Source: Berghia stephanieae (lineage: Eukaryota; Mollusca; Gastropoda; Nudibranchia; Aeolidiidae). Taken from it: 64,000 bases of DNA. Location of the stretch: positions 20,460,401-20,524,400 of the forward strand of contig CM067446.1 in NCBI GenBank assembly GCA_034508935.3. The letters run 5' to 3'. Both the position numbers and the translations under genes were made by a program. Below the pieces are notes generated by a model that did not search any database, was not told the origin of the DNA, and saw only the letters and a list, made by a program, of their open reading frames with translations. This document shows positions 36,962 through 50,900 of this stretch, in pieces. Position 1 is the first letter of the stretch. The number at the start of each line of letters is the position of its first letter.

Positions 36962-37758
36962 ATACTGCAGGATCCACTGTATGTGCTACAAGCGCTTCAC
37001 AATGGGTCCCAAGCGAAAAGCAACACTTTGTATTTAGGACAAAACAGACACCTGTAAGGCGCTATTTCACTTTTTTCCCTCGACACAGACAATGCCTTTA
37101 ACAGTCAGGTACTCGTTTTTGGGGGTTTTACGGCGCTTGCGACACATTTAGGTCATATCAGCACCAGTATAAAGAAGAAAATGGAATAGTCAAAATAATC
37201 TAGATTTATAATCAAAGCACATAAGAAAAAGTAAGACAAAGGGGAATTCGTTCAAATAGGGAACAGATGCATGCCATCAATGTACTTAGTTTGAGATCAC
37301 CTTAAAGTCTCATCCAGACATTAGCGCAGGATCCCACTGAGAGAAATACACTCAAATGTTTACAGAATACATAACTAACAATACATAACAGAGATGATTT
37401 ACAAGGAAAAAAAATATCATCTCCCAAAACTATAACTATACATTTGAATGTTTCCCTCCCAGTCAAGGACTCCAGCCAGGGCTGTGACAAAACTAAGTAA
37501 TCCCATTCCAAGACAAGGAAGCAACTCGTAAAACATATATAAGGGGATAGAAGACAGCGTGACCTCCTGCCCACCATGGGAGGTCAAAGAACCCCGCCCA
37601 GACAGTCGGGTACTCATTTCACATCTGAGTGCAGTGAAAGTGAATAAGGAATATTTTCCATGGATTCAACTCTGGGCTGCCTAGAGTGGGACTCACACCA
37701 GGGCCCGACCAGTCTGAGGCTTAGTGTCATAGACCACAAAGCCTCACCAGCATCCAAG
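36962..37758 (-). mobile_element. tRNA-derived SINE, family 1, split by G520 copy 7
   Basis: The two halves, 36962-37118 (3' part) and 37602-37758 (5' tRNA-like part), are separated by the G520 insertion. Older than that insertion. Confidence 0.8.
37119..37601 (-). mobile_element. G520 element, copy 7, inserted in a SINE
   Basis: A minus-strand copy splits an older tRNA-type SINE (36962-37118 and 37602-37758). The 18-bp duplicated target (37101-37118 and 37602-37619, 16 of 18 identical) is SINE sequence and gives an unambiguous empty-site reconstruction. Confidence 0.85.
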
Positions 37759-39385
37759 AATTCTGTTACAATATTCAACTCAAACAATGGAGTAAATTAA
37801 TGCTTTACAATTACATTTTATCAACTTTTATTGTCAATCAGATTTTTACTAAACTTCCTTATAGATGTTCAACCTCTTGTTGGTTTAGCCAATTTATTCA
37901 TGACCTAGACCAACTTAGATAAGGTCTGCAACAATAAATTGTCTTCGCAGAGCCGAGTACATTTAACGCTGTTTTATATTTAGAGTGAGATGTGGATGAT
38001 ATTATTCACTGCACTACATTAGGTATCCCAAACTAAAATTTCGTTATACAAACAGCAAAAATTTAATTACAAAGCCCATGTGACTTCCCAAACCATGGAA
38101 AATAATACATTTATCAAAATCGGAAAATAAATAAAAAAGTTATGGGTTTTTAAATTTTCACTTTTTGATGATTTGTGAAGAAAAATAAATCTCAGTTAGG
38201 GGAGAAAAGAAATAGACTTTGTATACATAGCTGAAAAACCTAGCAGGCCCAATTTTTGCTAATGTAATCTTCAAAGACTGCTAATTTTAATGGTATAAGT
38301 TTTTCACCATTAACATAAATTGAATAGAAAGAGAGACTGATCAAAGAGACCTCATTTTTGATGATTTGTGAAGAATCATTCACCTGTTAACAACAGTAAT
38401 TTGGGATCCCTATAGATAGTATGCGCTTGGCTAAGAAGCTCACAACATTGCCATCCAGAAGTATAACGGACCAACACACAAAACTGTGTGTAATCATGAA
38501 CGTTTATAGTCTGGTTAATATGGTTTAGTGAGAACTACTCATAAACACGGATGGCAAAAAAAACAATAACAAAGACTTAAGTGACGTCAACTTCGAACTA
38601 TCTATAACAATGAAAAACTTTTCCCTTTCACTTTGGTTATCTTCCTTTCCATCGCCTCAAAACGGTACTAGGTCGGGGTAAATAGCAGACTTGGTTACAG
38701 GATTTATTCCAGTTTTAAGCTCTATTAAGCTTCTGTGCAAAGAGCTCAAATTTCATATTATCTATTACTATAACTTAAAATTTATTTTTCGACATTAAAC
38801 TCCAGAGCAATAATATGTCCAAAAGTGAATGAATATATGTAACAGTTTTGAAAACGAACTAAACACTAAGATGGATGCTTTGGGATCGAAACCCTTCTTT
38901 AGACTATAATTTAACAGTACGAACAGTAATACTTCTTAAATTCAGTTAATCAAAAGAAAGGTTCTCAGCATGTCCAGCCTGGAATAAAGACAGTGAATAT
39001 TTCTCTCATCTATCAGGATTTAACGGGGATCATTACCTTTTTTTTTTTACCGTTTTTGTTATTGATTGACGAGAGGTTTTGATCATGAAATATTCTGAGT
39101 TTAGTACTTTTTTTTGTTGTTGTTGAAAATGTATATATACAGTATTCATATTAGCACATTACTTTTTAGAGTCCACAGCTTCTAGCAGATTTTACATCCG
39201 AGAGGACAAGGTCAAAGGCATCTGAATAAGAAAAACAAACAACAAAAAACCACACTCCAACATAATCCCAGATTGAGGCAATGGATAGCACACATGTACA
39301 TTTATTTCCTCGCCCCTTAACTACTAAAAAAAAGTGATAACACAATAACACATTAAATAATTGGGTTTGGTAATTGTTTGTTTGT
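37759..39385. other. Intergenic, no gene seen
   Basis: AT-rich, without a recognisable repeat apart from the short motif near 38888. Confidence 0.5.
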
Positions 39386-39890
39386 TTTTTAGGGTTTTTT
39401 TACGGTGCATGCGACACATTTAAGTCATTTCAGCACCCGTAAAATAAAAAAAAATTAATTGGATATTTTAAAAATTCTAGACTTACAATTCAAATCCCAC
39501 AAGAAGGGAATGGTAGAAATAAGGAAAAGATTTAGATTCAAAAAGCATACTATCAGTGTGCATAGTTTGAGATCACCGAAAAATCTCTTCAGGCACAAGC
39601 ACAGGATCCCACAAAGAGGAACACACTCAAATACATACATTATACATTCAAAACAACAAAAATGACAATACATAGCAGAGAAATGACTTACACGGAAAAA
39701 AATAACATATCCTCAAAACTGTATATAAACATTTGACTGTTTCCCTCTCAGCCAAGGACACAGACAAGGTAAAGGACAAAACCAAGTAATCTCATTCCAA
39801 GAGAATGACAAAAAGCAAGTTGGAAAACAAATATAGGGGTATAGAAGACACAATAAGTGACCTCCCTGCCCAGGAACCCCACCAAGGGAG
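39386..39890 (-). mobile_element. G520 element, copy 8 (diverged)
   Basis: The minus-strand copy has a weakened 3' hairpin (CGGTGCATGCG...CAGCACCCG on the plus strand) and a shortened 5' end. No clear target duplication. Confidence 0.75.
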
Positions 39891-42475
39891 ATGGTTATAA
39901 CCATATTTCGACATCATAAAAACGGAATAATTTCCTCCGTTCACTCCGATCTCATTTCCCCCAGAACTAAATAAATTACTCTCAAGTTGATATGTGAGTC
40001 TCTTTCTCGCTCTTCAGAATTTTTTTAGCAACCTGTAGTATGAAATAAAAATTGAATATTTAATGTTAAATCAGAAGTGAAGGGAGATTGAATTTTGAAG
40101 TACAAAAATTTAATCTTTACATAAAATAACGGAAAGCACCCATGGCAGATGTGGAAGTAAAGAGAAGGGCATTTCTGCTTGTAGTAAGTTTAATAGTGCA
40201 TCTGATTTTTTTATTTCCCATTTGCACTTAAGGAAAGGAAGATGGTTAGTGGCTTTGGTAGCTCAGAAATACGGTATCTCAAACTGTAATTCAAGTAAAG
40301 CAATAATAAGCATTATAAGTAACCGGATGGGTGACAGTGAATGCAAAACTGTTCTGGTTTTGGGGTCCTTGAGTAAGCAAGCTATACAAAAATGTTGCCC
40401 AACAAGCAACTTGTACTATACTCTCTGTAAGCATTGTAAAACCATGAACAAGTGATAAATATAACTTTAGATTACTCTAATTGCATGGATTTTTTCCTCT
40501 CTTGAACACTACTTTTTCAAATCAGACACATAGTCGTTAGAGGAAAGAAGAAATTTATTGCATTGCCACAAGCTATGCATCGCAAATAACATATGACTTA
40601 GAGATGATTTGTGATTTTCAATTTGTGCATGCAAATTTGATTTTGATCATTGATTTAAAATTCAGCGTGTCTCTAAAAGGATTTTGGGGCAGATGAAGAA
40701 AGACGTTAAAGGAGACTTGTTGGAATTTGAACACAGTAAAGTAGTTGACTACAAAATTGTCTGCATCAGGCCACACAAATGTCTCACATAAATACTCATT
40801 AACAGGGAACCATGTCACACTCAGATATGTTTGAATACACAGCCATACAGGTAATCATAATAATGATTTACACGAAAAGCATACGTCATCTCACACAATA
40901 AACCAACCCCCCCCCCCCCCCCCAAAAAAAAAAGACATGCTCACATTTGACACATCCAATAGATGATCAAATCAAGGCATTGGCACTATCAATTTATTCC
41001 ACCCCCGGTTCGAAGACAAAAAGCCACTTGGGAAAGGACAACGGATAGCTCTATAAGAATATTTATAATTCATCTGATATCTTATAAGGACAACGGATAG
41101 CTCTATAAGAATATTTATAATTCATCTGATATCTTATAAGGACAACGGATAGCTCTATAAGAATATTTATAATTCATCTGATATCTTATAAGGACAACGG
41201 ATAGCTCTATAAGAATATTTATAATTCATCTGATATCTTATCATCGAGTACCATACCAAATAAAACAATTAAGCCAACACACAGAAAAGGGAGCCAATTG
41301 GGGACATAAATCAAATAACATTAAACTCATGGCACAGGGTTTTTTTTTTATCTCCCAATAAAATTTAAAAGCAAGGGTATCAAACTGAAACCAATCCATT
41401 TAACAAAGGTAAAAAAGTTTTACATCATATATACTGATACCAAAAACGGGTGTAAAAATCAATGCCTTGAAAAAAAGCAACTTAAGTTTTATGGGATTTT
41501 GTTTAAATTATTATTCGTCTTAGATGTATTAACGAGTAACTCATAAATAAATCAATTTAGAAGACTTCACATAATCTTAAATTTAAAATAAATAAAATTA
41601 CAGATCAGAATATTTCATTACATTTTCACAGACATTTTCAAAACCTTTTTGTGTAAAATAGCAACCCAATATTATACCCCATGATAAATAAACAATTAAA
41701 AATAAAAAAAATAATAAAAAATACAAAAGAAATTGTAACTGATAAAAAAATGGGTTTTCGGCAGTGAAAAAGTTTTCTAAGAAAAAATTAAAAAGTATTA
41801 TAATTCAGAGATTAGGCACAAATAGTTTCAAACAGAAGAGTGAAAAAGAGAGTTACGATAATACTGATGGTGAAAAAATTGCATATTTAGTGTCACTGTT
41901 GTCATGGTGTCACCACCCCCCATTTACTGTAACTCTTGTTTCCTCCATATATCAAGCCCTTCCTCCAAACCTTATATTCTAACAAAAATGGAAAATTATT
42001 AATTTTTTCATATAACAAAAAGGCACTAAAATAATACAAGTTTGTACTTTTTCACAAAATAAAAATATCTAAAATTAAAAAAAAAAAAAGAGATGGCAGT
42101 GACGGTGGGGAGATAAAAATACAAGAAAAGCAGTCGCAAGTTGTTGAGTTATCTTTTAAATTAAAATGGGACAATGCAAGTCAATCTATTTGATTCAATC
42201 GGTACTGTCTGTTTGCTTTATTTGTCCTATAACAGTCTGTCCAAATTAAAAAGAAAAAAGAATTCTTAGACAAAAAGTCATTGTGGGGGCCCCGATTGCA
42301 CAGTTAGTACAAAACTTCCACACACACAAAGATCCTGGGTGAATTCAAGTTTGTTTGTTCTTTCTGACCAAACTGTCCAGCCAGCAGTGATTTGGCAGCT
42401 GGGTGCTTTTCTTTCTGCTTTGTCTGACATTGACATTATTTCATACTGACTTTTCAAATTTGTTCTTTGATAACC
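39891..42475. other. Intergenic, tandem 52-mers, no gene seen
   Basis: Apart from the 52-bp tandem at 41036-41241 and a poly-C tract near 40907-40923, nothing recognisable. Confidence 0.55.
41036..41241. repeat. Tandem repeat, four 52-bp units
   Basis: Units start GGACAACGGATAGCTCTATA at 41036, 41088, 41140 and 41192 and are identical except for the truncated end of the last. No coding or CRISPR features. Confidence 0.93.
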
Positions 42476-42487
42476 TTTGCCTGATTG

Positions 42488-43013
42488 TTTGTTTTGTTTT
42501 TAAGGATTTTACGGCGCTTGCAACACATTTAGGTTATATCAGCGCCAGTAAAAAGGAAGAAAATGGGATAGTAAAAAGTTCTAGAATTACAATTAAAGCA
42601 CCCAAGAGAAAGTAAGACAAAGGGGAATTGAGAACAAATAGGGATCAGATGTAGATTCCAAGAGCATACCACCAATGTACTTAGTTTGAAATCACCTACA
42701 AGTCTCATCCAGACACAAGCACAAAATCCAACAAAGAGGAACACACTCAAATGCTTACATTATACATTCAAAATAAAAATAATAATACATAACAGAGAGA
42801 TGATTTACAAGGAAAAAAATATCATCTCCCAAAACAATAACTATGCATTTGACTGTTTCCCTCCCAGCTAGGATTCCGGCCAGTGCCAGGACAAAACCAA
42901 GTAATCTCATTCCGAGACAAAGACAGAAAGCATGTTGGATAACAGATATAAGGGGATAGAAGACACAGTATGTACCTCCCTGCCCGCTATGGGAGGTCAG
43001 GATCCCCACCCAG
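42488..43013 (-). mobile_element. G520 element, copy 9 (complete)
   Basis: A 526-bp minus-strand copy with intact hairpins at both ends. The 12-bp duplication TTTGCCTGATTG is at 42476-42487 and 43014-43025. Among the least diverged copies. Confidence 0.88.
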
Positions 43014-43043
43014 TTTGCCTGATTGATGGAGGCCAAGAAATGT

Positions 43044-43697
43044 TTGTTTTGTTTGTTTTTAAGGGTTTTACGGCGCTTGCGACACATTTAGGTCATTTCA
43101 GCGCTATTAAAAAGGAAGAAAATAGGATAGTGAAAAGATTCCAGAAGAATTACAATTAAAAGAACATGGGAAAAAGTAAAGACAAATGGGATTAGTTCAA
43201 ATAGGGAACAGATGTGGATTCCAAGAGGATACCATCAATGTACTTAGTTTGAGATCACCTAAAAATCTCATCCCGACACCAACACAGGATTCCACTGAGA
43301 GAAATACACTCAAATGTTTACAAAATATTCAAAACAAAATACATAACTAAAAATACATAACAGAGAAGATTAACAAGGAAAAAAAATATCATCTCTCAAA
43401 ACTAATACTCGACATTTGACTGTTTCCCTCTTAGATAAGGACATTATACATTCAAAATAAAAAAAGGAATAATACATAACAGAGAGATGGTTTGAAAGGA
43501 AAAAATATCATCTCTCATAACAATAACTATGCATTTGACTGTTTCCCTCCCAACCTGGACTCCGGCCAGGGCCAGGATAATACCGTAATCTCAAACCAAG
43601 ACTAAGACAGAAAGCATGTTAGAAACATATAATGGGATAGAAGACAAAGTCAGTGCCTCCCTGCCCGCTATGGGAGGTCAGGAACCCCACCCAGATA
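43044..43697 (-). mobile_element. G520 copies 10 and 11, joined partial copies
   Basis: On the minus strand, 43044-43440 carries the 3' three quarters of the family. 43441-43697 carries the 5' half including the intact 5' hairpin, with the middle segment present twice. Either an internal duplication or two fused partial copies. Confidence 0.75.
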
Positions 43698-43989
43698 CTT
43701 AGAAAACTGACCGACTCCCTCCAACCAAAGGATCCTAACAAGAATCTAGCCACCAAATGTTTTCATTTCAGGACACGGACGGAGGGTTACATGGAAAAGA
43801 ATAAAATTTATTTTATAAAGAGGACAACCTTGAATTGACTTCAAATAGACAAAGACAATTATTGTATACAAATTTAACAAGAAGGTAAATAAACATATAA
43901 ATAAATATATAAACACACATTATTCTCAACAATCAAGTCTAAGCTTCCCAACACAACATTAAGTAGAGAGTTTTTAAAATCTTGTTTTT

Positions 43990-44234
43990 ATGTTTTTGTA
44001 TTTAAGTGTTTTATGGCGCTCGCAATACTTGTATCAGCGCCAATAACAATGAAGTGAAGATGATCAGGAAAAGTTGTAGATCTATAGTTAAAAGCACAAA
44101 GGAAAAAGACAAGCAAGAGGGACTGGTTCAAATAGAAAATAGAAGATTCCGCGAAAATTCCATCAATGCATCTATGTTGATATTACCTTAAAGTCCCAGC
44201 AAAGGATCCCATTTTGAACGATGCAATCATGTTT

Positions 44235-44273
<39 letters not shown>

Positions 44274-44555
44274 AAACTATGATAGTACATAGGATAAGGA
44301 TCTGAACAAGGGTGTATGAAATGTGCCAGACAAAGCACCATCCCAATACTTCAGGGATGTTTTTTTTTTCTTGTATTTTTCTTTCTTGCTTTGTGTGGCA
44401 CCTTTCATACACACTTGTTCAGATCTTTATCTTTTACACCGGTGCCTGATCCTTAATTTCTTAATAGTACATAACAGGGACATGATTTACAAGGAAAAAA
44501 ATATCTCTCCAAAAATTAAACTATACATTTGACTGTTTCCCACAGCTAATTTTTT
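43990..44555 (-). mobile_element. G520 element, copy 12 (old, interrupted by a foldback)
   Basis: The 3' hairpin survives as ATGGCGCTCGCA...CAGCGCCA on the plus strand. A (TA)n run and the foldback at 44290-44440 interrupt it, after which family sequence resumes (CATAACAGGGACATGATTTA). Confidence 0.65.
44290..44440. mobile_element. Foldback inside G520 copy 12
   Basis: GATCTGAACAAGGGTGTATG and the opposing CATACACACTTGTTCAGATC open imperfect arms of about 45 bp around an AT-rich centre. Confidence 0.65.
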
Positions 44556-45065
44556 TGTTTGTTTGTTGCTTTAGGTCTCTTCCAACACAATTGAGGTTAT
44601 ATGAGAGACCGCTGAAACAAAAAAACAAGCAATCTAACAAAAATAGTACAAATGTAAATCAAAATCATAACCTAAAGATATCATAAGCTAAATTATAAAT
44701 AACCAAGAACAAACAGGCAGAAGATTTACAGAAAAAAAATATCCCCTGTCAAAAATACAATCACAAACCAAAGAAGCAGGATAGGCTAGTAAAGAGAAGA
44801 AGAAACGACATCACTATCGGATCGTACACCCATGCGAACATCATAGGTATATGATTCAAGGGTGATGCTGCCATCCAACCACCCGCTCCCACAGCTAAGG
44901 ATCCCCGCCAGGACCAGGAAAAAAAAAACTGAGCAATCTCAATCCAGAACAAAAACATAAAGAATATAGAAAGGGAAATACAGATAAAGAGAGATAGAAG
45001 AAAAAGAAAAAGTGACCACTCCACCCAATATGATATGAGAGCTCCAAAGACACCATCCAGAAGAA
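44556..45065 (-). mobile_element. Diverged relative of G520, copy 13
   Basis: The overall layout and several blocks match (AAGGATCCCCGCCAGGACCA, GAGCAATCTCAATCCAGAAC in the family order), but identity is low. Its 3' hairpin reads GGTCTCTTCC...GGTTATATGAGAGACC, so the stem is kept with different bases. It may be a sister subfamily. Confidence 0.55.
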
Positions 45066-46396
45066 AAAACACAAAACGCAAACCTTGTACACGGACATAA
45101 AATAACGCCGCTTTGTAATAACATCTCACAATCCTTTCAATAAAACAGGGAAATGGTAGTGGAAGCTATACATTTTTAAAAATCATTTTTCTTTTGAAAT
45201 TCGGTTATCATTACACTTAAAATGACAATGACGAGCGTTTGAAAAAAAAAAATATCTATAACATCAATTTACAAAATTTAATAAAATGACCAGTTAAATA
45301 AACCTTGATTACATGTACGTGAACTATCATGCCAATCTCTCACCTCAAAACTATTAATATATAACTTATCTAATATTTCAATCATAATACAATATGTTCT
45401 GTAATAAATGTTACTCCAATTTGTTACCTTCAGCATGAAAGTTACTGCTTCAAATGATATGAAGCATATATAATAATCATAATTAAAAATTTCTCTAATT
45501 TGTCTTATACCTAATATTGCGACAATTCCAGGATTAATATGGCACTTTTTGTGTTCTTATATATTACTATGAGAGACTATAATGTCATAGTCTCTTTGTT
45601 GAAATGGAAAAACTCAAAATACGTGCTAGTGGAATAGCACCCATCATTCTCATTTTGTGACTGCTTTGCAATTAAATTTATATGCTTGACTAAAAATAGC
45701 TAAAAGCTACTTGTGAAGACGTACATATGTAAATCTTTGGTTTCATATGGAAATGAGTGTACCAGGTGATTTGATTAACTCTTTACACACTGGGTTTGAT
45801 TTTAATCTAACCATTCGTAATAGCTTATCATTTTCATCACCCGAGTGGTAACCATGATATGACTTGGGCTTCATTTGAGTCTAAATTGTTTCACAATGTC
45901 TATTCACTTGATAGAAAATATTAGGTCTGCAGTTGTAAGTACATAAATAATGGAAGAAATGGTGATTTGAAAGAAATTCAGTCACAACGTTAAAGGTTTA
46001 ATCATATTGCACAGTAAACTAAATCTTTATTTTTTTCTTCTATCAAAAGCTAAGCTGCAAAAACTAAACTGATCAGTAAAAGGGATCAGGTGACTAGACA
46101 TTCAATGACTCACTACTAGTATTGGTGGAACTGTAAGACGACATAAAAGGAATGCTGGCACAAAAAGATGACTAGGTATATAGATATATATTATAATATT
46201 ACATCAATGATTAAGGGTTTAAGTAGATGATAATGAAAAAAAAAAATCAACAATATAAAATATCAGTATGATGATCAAAAGCAAAAAGCATTCATTATAT
46301 CAACATCATATTTAATTATACCAAAATATAAATTCACAATAATCATTTATTTATCACTTTCAAACTTCAAATAAATCGCTCACATATTGATAATAA
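45066..46396. other. Intergenic, no gene seen
   Basis: AT-rich unique-looking sequence. A small hairpin GAGACTATAATGTCATAGTC near 45575 is the only structure noticed. Confidence 0.5.
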
Positions 46397-46647
46397 GACT
46401 GTGCCAAAAGGACGTTTATGTGACGTTCGCCCAAAAAAAATATACTCCAAAAATAAGTTAGTTTGAAGAACCAAGGAAAATTTCGTTTTCATCCGTTTCT
46501 ATCAGTTGAATAATATAAAAAACCACAAACTGGAGATCTAGCTCCAATTGAATAGCAGAAAAATAGTTTCTCAAAGGTTTTTTTCAAAAGTGTGAACAGA
46601 GAATCCAATTTTCAACAAAAACAATAAAACGACCTTTTGGTACAGCC
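46397..46647. mobile_element. MITE-like element with GRCTGTRCCAAAAGG ends
   Basis: The left end GACTGTGCCAAAAGGACGTT and the right end (reverse complement) GGCTGTACCAAAAGGTCGTT are imperfect 20-bp inverted repeats, 251 bp overall. The ends recall mariner-type termini, but the target duplication is unclear. Confidence 0.6.
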
Positions 46648-47694
46648 TCATAGATATTTATAAAATGTACTCCTCCAATAAAAACCAATTAAAAATATAG
46701 AACAACCAAATCAATCAATTCATCAACATGCTTTCTTTCTTTTATTTTTCTACATTTAATTGTTTATCAAAGCGTTAATACCAGCTTCATGTTTTATTTG
46801 AATAGCATTTATAAATTTGCAAACAAAATTTTTAAAACAGTAAAAATAAAAATATATGATATCAATGTATAATCACAATCATTATTTCTAACTTTGTTTG
46901 AAAAAGAAGTAAATGATCAACAACCAATACAATGACATAAAAATAAGTATACCTTTGGCAATGCACCAGACACCTACCATTATACAAGTGCAGCAATTCT
47001 TTAATAAATATGACTGTTGATATTGAATAAATAATGAATGAATGCGGTAGATATCACAAGTGAATGAAGCGGGATGTACATTTAACATAATACGTAAGTG
47101 AATGAGATTGGTAAACTTGTCCTGCAAAATAGAACAGATATGACAATGAAATGGAACATTAAAAATATGGATTGATCAGGAGCTAAAGTCCACCATTTAT
47201 ACATGGGAAAAGAGTCTATTTGTCATGGGCTATCATTCATCATGAAAGATTCTGTTCATTTAATATGTGCATTAAAAATAATGCTGAGGTCATATAAAGA
47301 GGAGAGGAGCATCTCAGCCTTATGTCATGACAAAGAGTAACAATGTCATATAGTCAGAAATAAACACGAGGTCTCTTTAGATATAATATTATGCTTTTCA
47401 CAGGATTTAACATTTTACATTTTTAAAAATTGCCCATTGATATTTTACTTTTCTTACATCCAAAATTGCATTGAGATAAAAGTTTTAAAATCTGTTTAAA
47501 AGCACGTAGTTTTTTAGACTTTTTTGGGTTGTTTTCGTTTTCAAACATTGATAGATCTTTCACTGTTATAAAATATGTCTGAGTTGGTTTTCTTTACAGT
47601 GACATTGGTCATGGTTGCAAAAGTTAAATGAAAAATTTTAAAACTTGAAATATACAAGAATTTTTGATATAGTAATCTTAATTCAAATCAAATT
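46648..47694 (-). other. Likely 3' UTR and flank of the CDR2-like gene
   Basis: AT-rich DNA with no conserved frame lies directly downstream of the stop codon on the minus strand. The polyadenylation site cannot be fixed. Confidence 0.4.
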
Positions 47695-47973
47695 CTATCT
47701 TCCGTCGATGAACCCCCTGGCCCCTTCTTCATCACCCATAGGGCTACAAGCCATATGTCTCCTGCCATCTGCATCACAAGATGCATCTGGGTTTTCGTTC
47801 TCCTCAATTCGACTCTTCCGCAAAGTAGCAAAAATGTCCTTGAACAAGGCCTTGTAGGGAGGGACGTGGGATGCGTCTTGGTAGTAATCACGATTCAAAG
47901 TAATATGAAGCAGAGTCTGAACCTCTTTGTGTGCAAGACGCTGTCTTGCCTCATCTTCTCCCTCATTCTTGGC
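47695..47973 (-). CDS. CDR2-like last exon with stop codon
   Basis: The acceptor is ATCTTTTAG. The peptide begins AKNEGEDEARQRLAHKEVQT and includes YKALFKDIFATLRKSRIEEN, the conserved C-terminal block of CDR2 (YKALFKEIFACIKKTKQEID). Stop TAG is at 47697-47695. Confidence 0.92.
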   Translation of the reverse strand, partial: AKNEGEDEARQRLAHKEVQTLLHITLNRDYYQDASHVPPYKALFKDIFATLRKSRIEENENPDASCDADGRRHMACSPMGDEEGARGFIDGR

Positions 47974-50900
47974 CTAAAAGATGGAAACAATGATTTAAAT
48001 CATTTTGAAATATTGTAACGTTATGTAAAGCAACTTATTATAAGTCAGAATAGCTTAGAGCCGAACAATGATGAAACAAATCATTTTTATTTAGGCCGAA
48101 AAATTTTTACATGCTTCCATTGATAAAGATGACCTTCATCTTGTCTAAAAGTTTTAAACCTGGGACAGGTATGATGAAAGAGCATGATGCAAAGGTCCTT
48201 CAAGTGCTACTCATAAAATTGCCTTGCCTAATAAAATACGGCTTTGGAAATTTCAGTAAGTGTTAAAAACATTCACAGAATAAATTTCCTTTTGCATTTC
48301 CTTAACAATTATTTTTTTAAACAGTTGATCAATTTGTAGCTCCACTTAAATACTTTATATCTTAAATTATGATGAAGAACATTCTTGTGGCGTCATGTGA
48401 ACATTTTTTTTTTTAATCAGAGATTGCAATATGATGATGATAATAATAAAATAATAAGCGCATTTATTTAATGCATTTCCAAGGATATGCTAAACTTCAA
48501 AAAGCTCATTCATTCCCCCAGTAGACCATGTAGAACAAATATTCCATATCATGCAGTACAAGTCACCATATGGCATCCTTACAATATCTATCATTGTCTA
48601 TATCCAGGTAATAATTCACGCCCTAATCAAATAGGGAAGTGTATGTAAAATGTCTCATCCAAAATACAATGCCAAGACCAGACCATATAAGATCATTGTC
48701 ACCCATTCAGTCACTGACCATCCTCAAACAACCAAAACCATCAGGATCCAAAACAGCGGTATGTTTAGACTACAGTGCACTCTGGATACGTCGACGTTGC
48801 CTGAGTCGATTTTTACCCAAGTCGATTTTTTTTCTTGGTCCCTCCCCCTTCTTCCTATATAACATTAGTAAAAAAAAAAAAAAATCCACATAAGTCGATG
48901 TCGCTTAAGTCGATGTTCTTGTCACCATGACTACAATAAAATCACAATTAAACAAGTATTTCCATTGGTTAAAAAAGCTACCAGTAAGAATTTTCAGTGG
49001 TTAAGTATATCCGCGAACGATTGGCGCACATCGATGTGATGTAGGTGCTTTGCCTGACATCGGGGTTCAATGTACATAAGCAGTATTGAATAACTTTAAT
49101 TTCTCCATCTCAAATTTTACATTGTCGCAAGTTCAAGATTATTTTTGGTTCTAATCCCAGGCCATCCTATGTAATGGCCCTCTTAATTTGTATCAATGTT
49201 ATAAAGAATTCAAGTCAAGTCTACAACTACAATGGCAAACCTATCGCGGAAAAGGAAAATTCGATGCATTTGGAAAGTCTGGCATGCCACAGAAAATCAT
49301 CACATAGGAAATTGGCATACCAGCTATTTCTGTCTCGATTTACAAGAAGCATGACCTTGACCTAGACGCTCCTACCCTTCCGCTTTTCGCCGAATAATTT
49401 CGCTTAATTGGTATACATTCCACATTCAAGGCAAAAATTCCGCTTTTCATCTTTCCAATCCAGGAAAATTTAAAAAAAAAAATCTCTAGTGAAAAAAAAG
49501 TGAGCTATGGCTTATTTCGTCAGCATCTCCTATGGTCAATCAACACACATTTTGTGTGTCTGATTAGTCCCTTCAAAGTGTGTGCTGCTGATGTTGGATA
49601 GTATTATATGTATATGTTTGGGAGGGGGGTTGACCAAAGTATTATTATTCTTATGTGGACTCAATTTTTGAGGTCAATGACCTTGGTAATATTATATGTT
49701 GGCTTCATTCGGTAATAATATTATTGAGTAGGGTCAGCTTCTTTCCCTATTTAATTTTAGCCTTGTGTGCGTGTGTGTGTGTGTGTGTGTACCGGCACGC
49801 GAGTTTGTTTGATTAGGTGTGTGTGTGGGGGGGGGGGGGTGGAGGAGGGTCCTGACAAGGTTATATCCATCCATTCAATACTTTGTTCTCAGACGACCAG
49901 GACCTGTGTGTTCTCTATCATTATTTGACCCCATTCTTAGTCTTTACACAATCTGTACATTTTTACACATTTTAAATTTTATCATTTGAGTACTTTTGGA
50001 TTGTCTATTACATTTTCTGTTGCAAAGCATGTCATAGTCAATAACAGTAAGTAGATTCCGCTTTTTTATCTCAAATTCCGATTTTGATGTATTCTGATTC
50101 CTCTATGGGGCTATTGAGGGTAGGAGCCTCTCATGACCACTACAGAGACCGCGAGATATGAAGGGACATACTTATTCTAGCTTGGTTTGCTTTGTTCACG
50201 TGCGTTTTTGCTCATTTGGTTACACTCCAGTTAAGTTGATTTTCGGATAAGTCGACTTTTTTCTCGGTTCCCCTGGGCATCGTCTTATCCGGAGTCCACT
50301 GTATTATATAACATAATTTAGATTTAGAGCCTTTTTTGTTTCTTGATTTAATTTGCTAGTTAATAAAACATAATCCTGGGACATGCAAGGGTCATTTTCA
50401 TAAATATAAACAGTCCAATGTTGTTTTTTTTGCTAAATTTAAATCGAGACAATCTCTATTTTATCCGAACAGTTGGTCGCTATCCAACATCATTTGGATT
50501 TATAATAAGATAAAGCACCATTGCCTATGAGCCACCCATGCCACATGAGTGATGGTGACGGTGAAAATAATTCAAACAATACCCATGAAACCTACCTGAA
50601 TGACAGCCTGGTATTTGGTGAACAGAGACTGGTACTGCGACTCCAACTCATCCAAGATGGACAGACTAGCATCCTCACCCAGCTGAATCTCTTTGGCATC
50701 AGTAGCCACCTTGTTGATGGATTCTGGCATTTCATATTATACAAGATACAGGTGATAAGTTAATATTTGACTGGACTGGTACATTTATACTGCCATAAAC
50801 TCTAAAAAAACCCAGTTTGACCAGAAAACATGTACTTCAAATATCTATCAATTAAAATGACTCTCATCTGAAGTCTTCAAGGAATTGTCAGGTTTGTGAA

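Larger units (their letters stand above)
47974..50595 (-). other. CDR2-like intron 5
   Basis: Contains the pogo/Tigger-like element with its nested repeat (48773-50301). The remainder is plain intron. Confidence 0.7.

Noticed and set aside
41036-41241. CRISPR-like array
   Set aside because: The units are direct head-to-tail repeats without spacers, in an animal genome.
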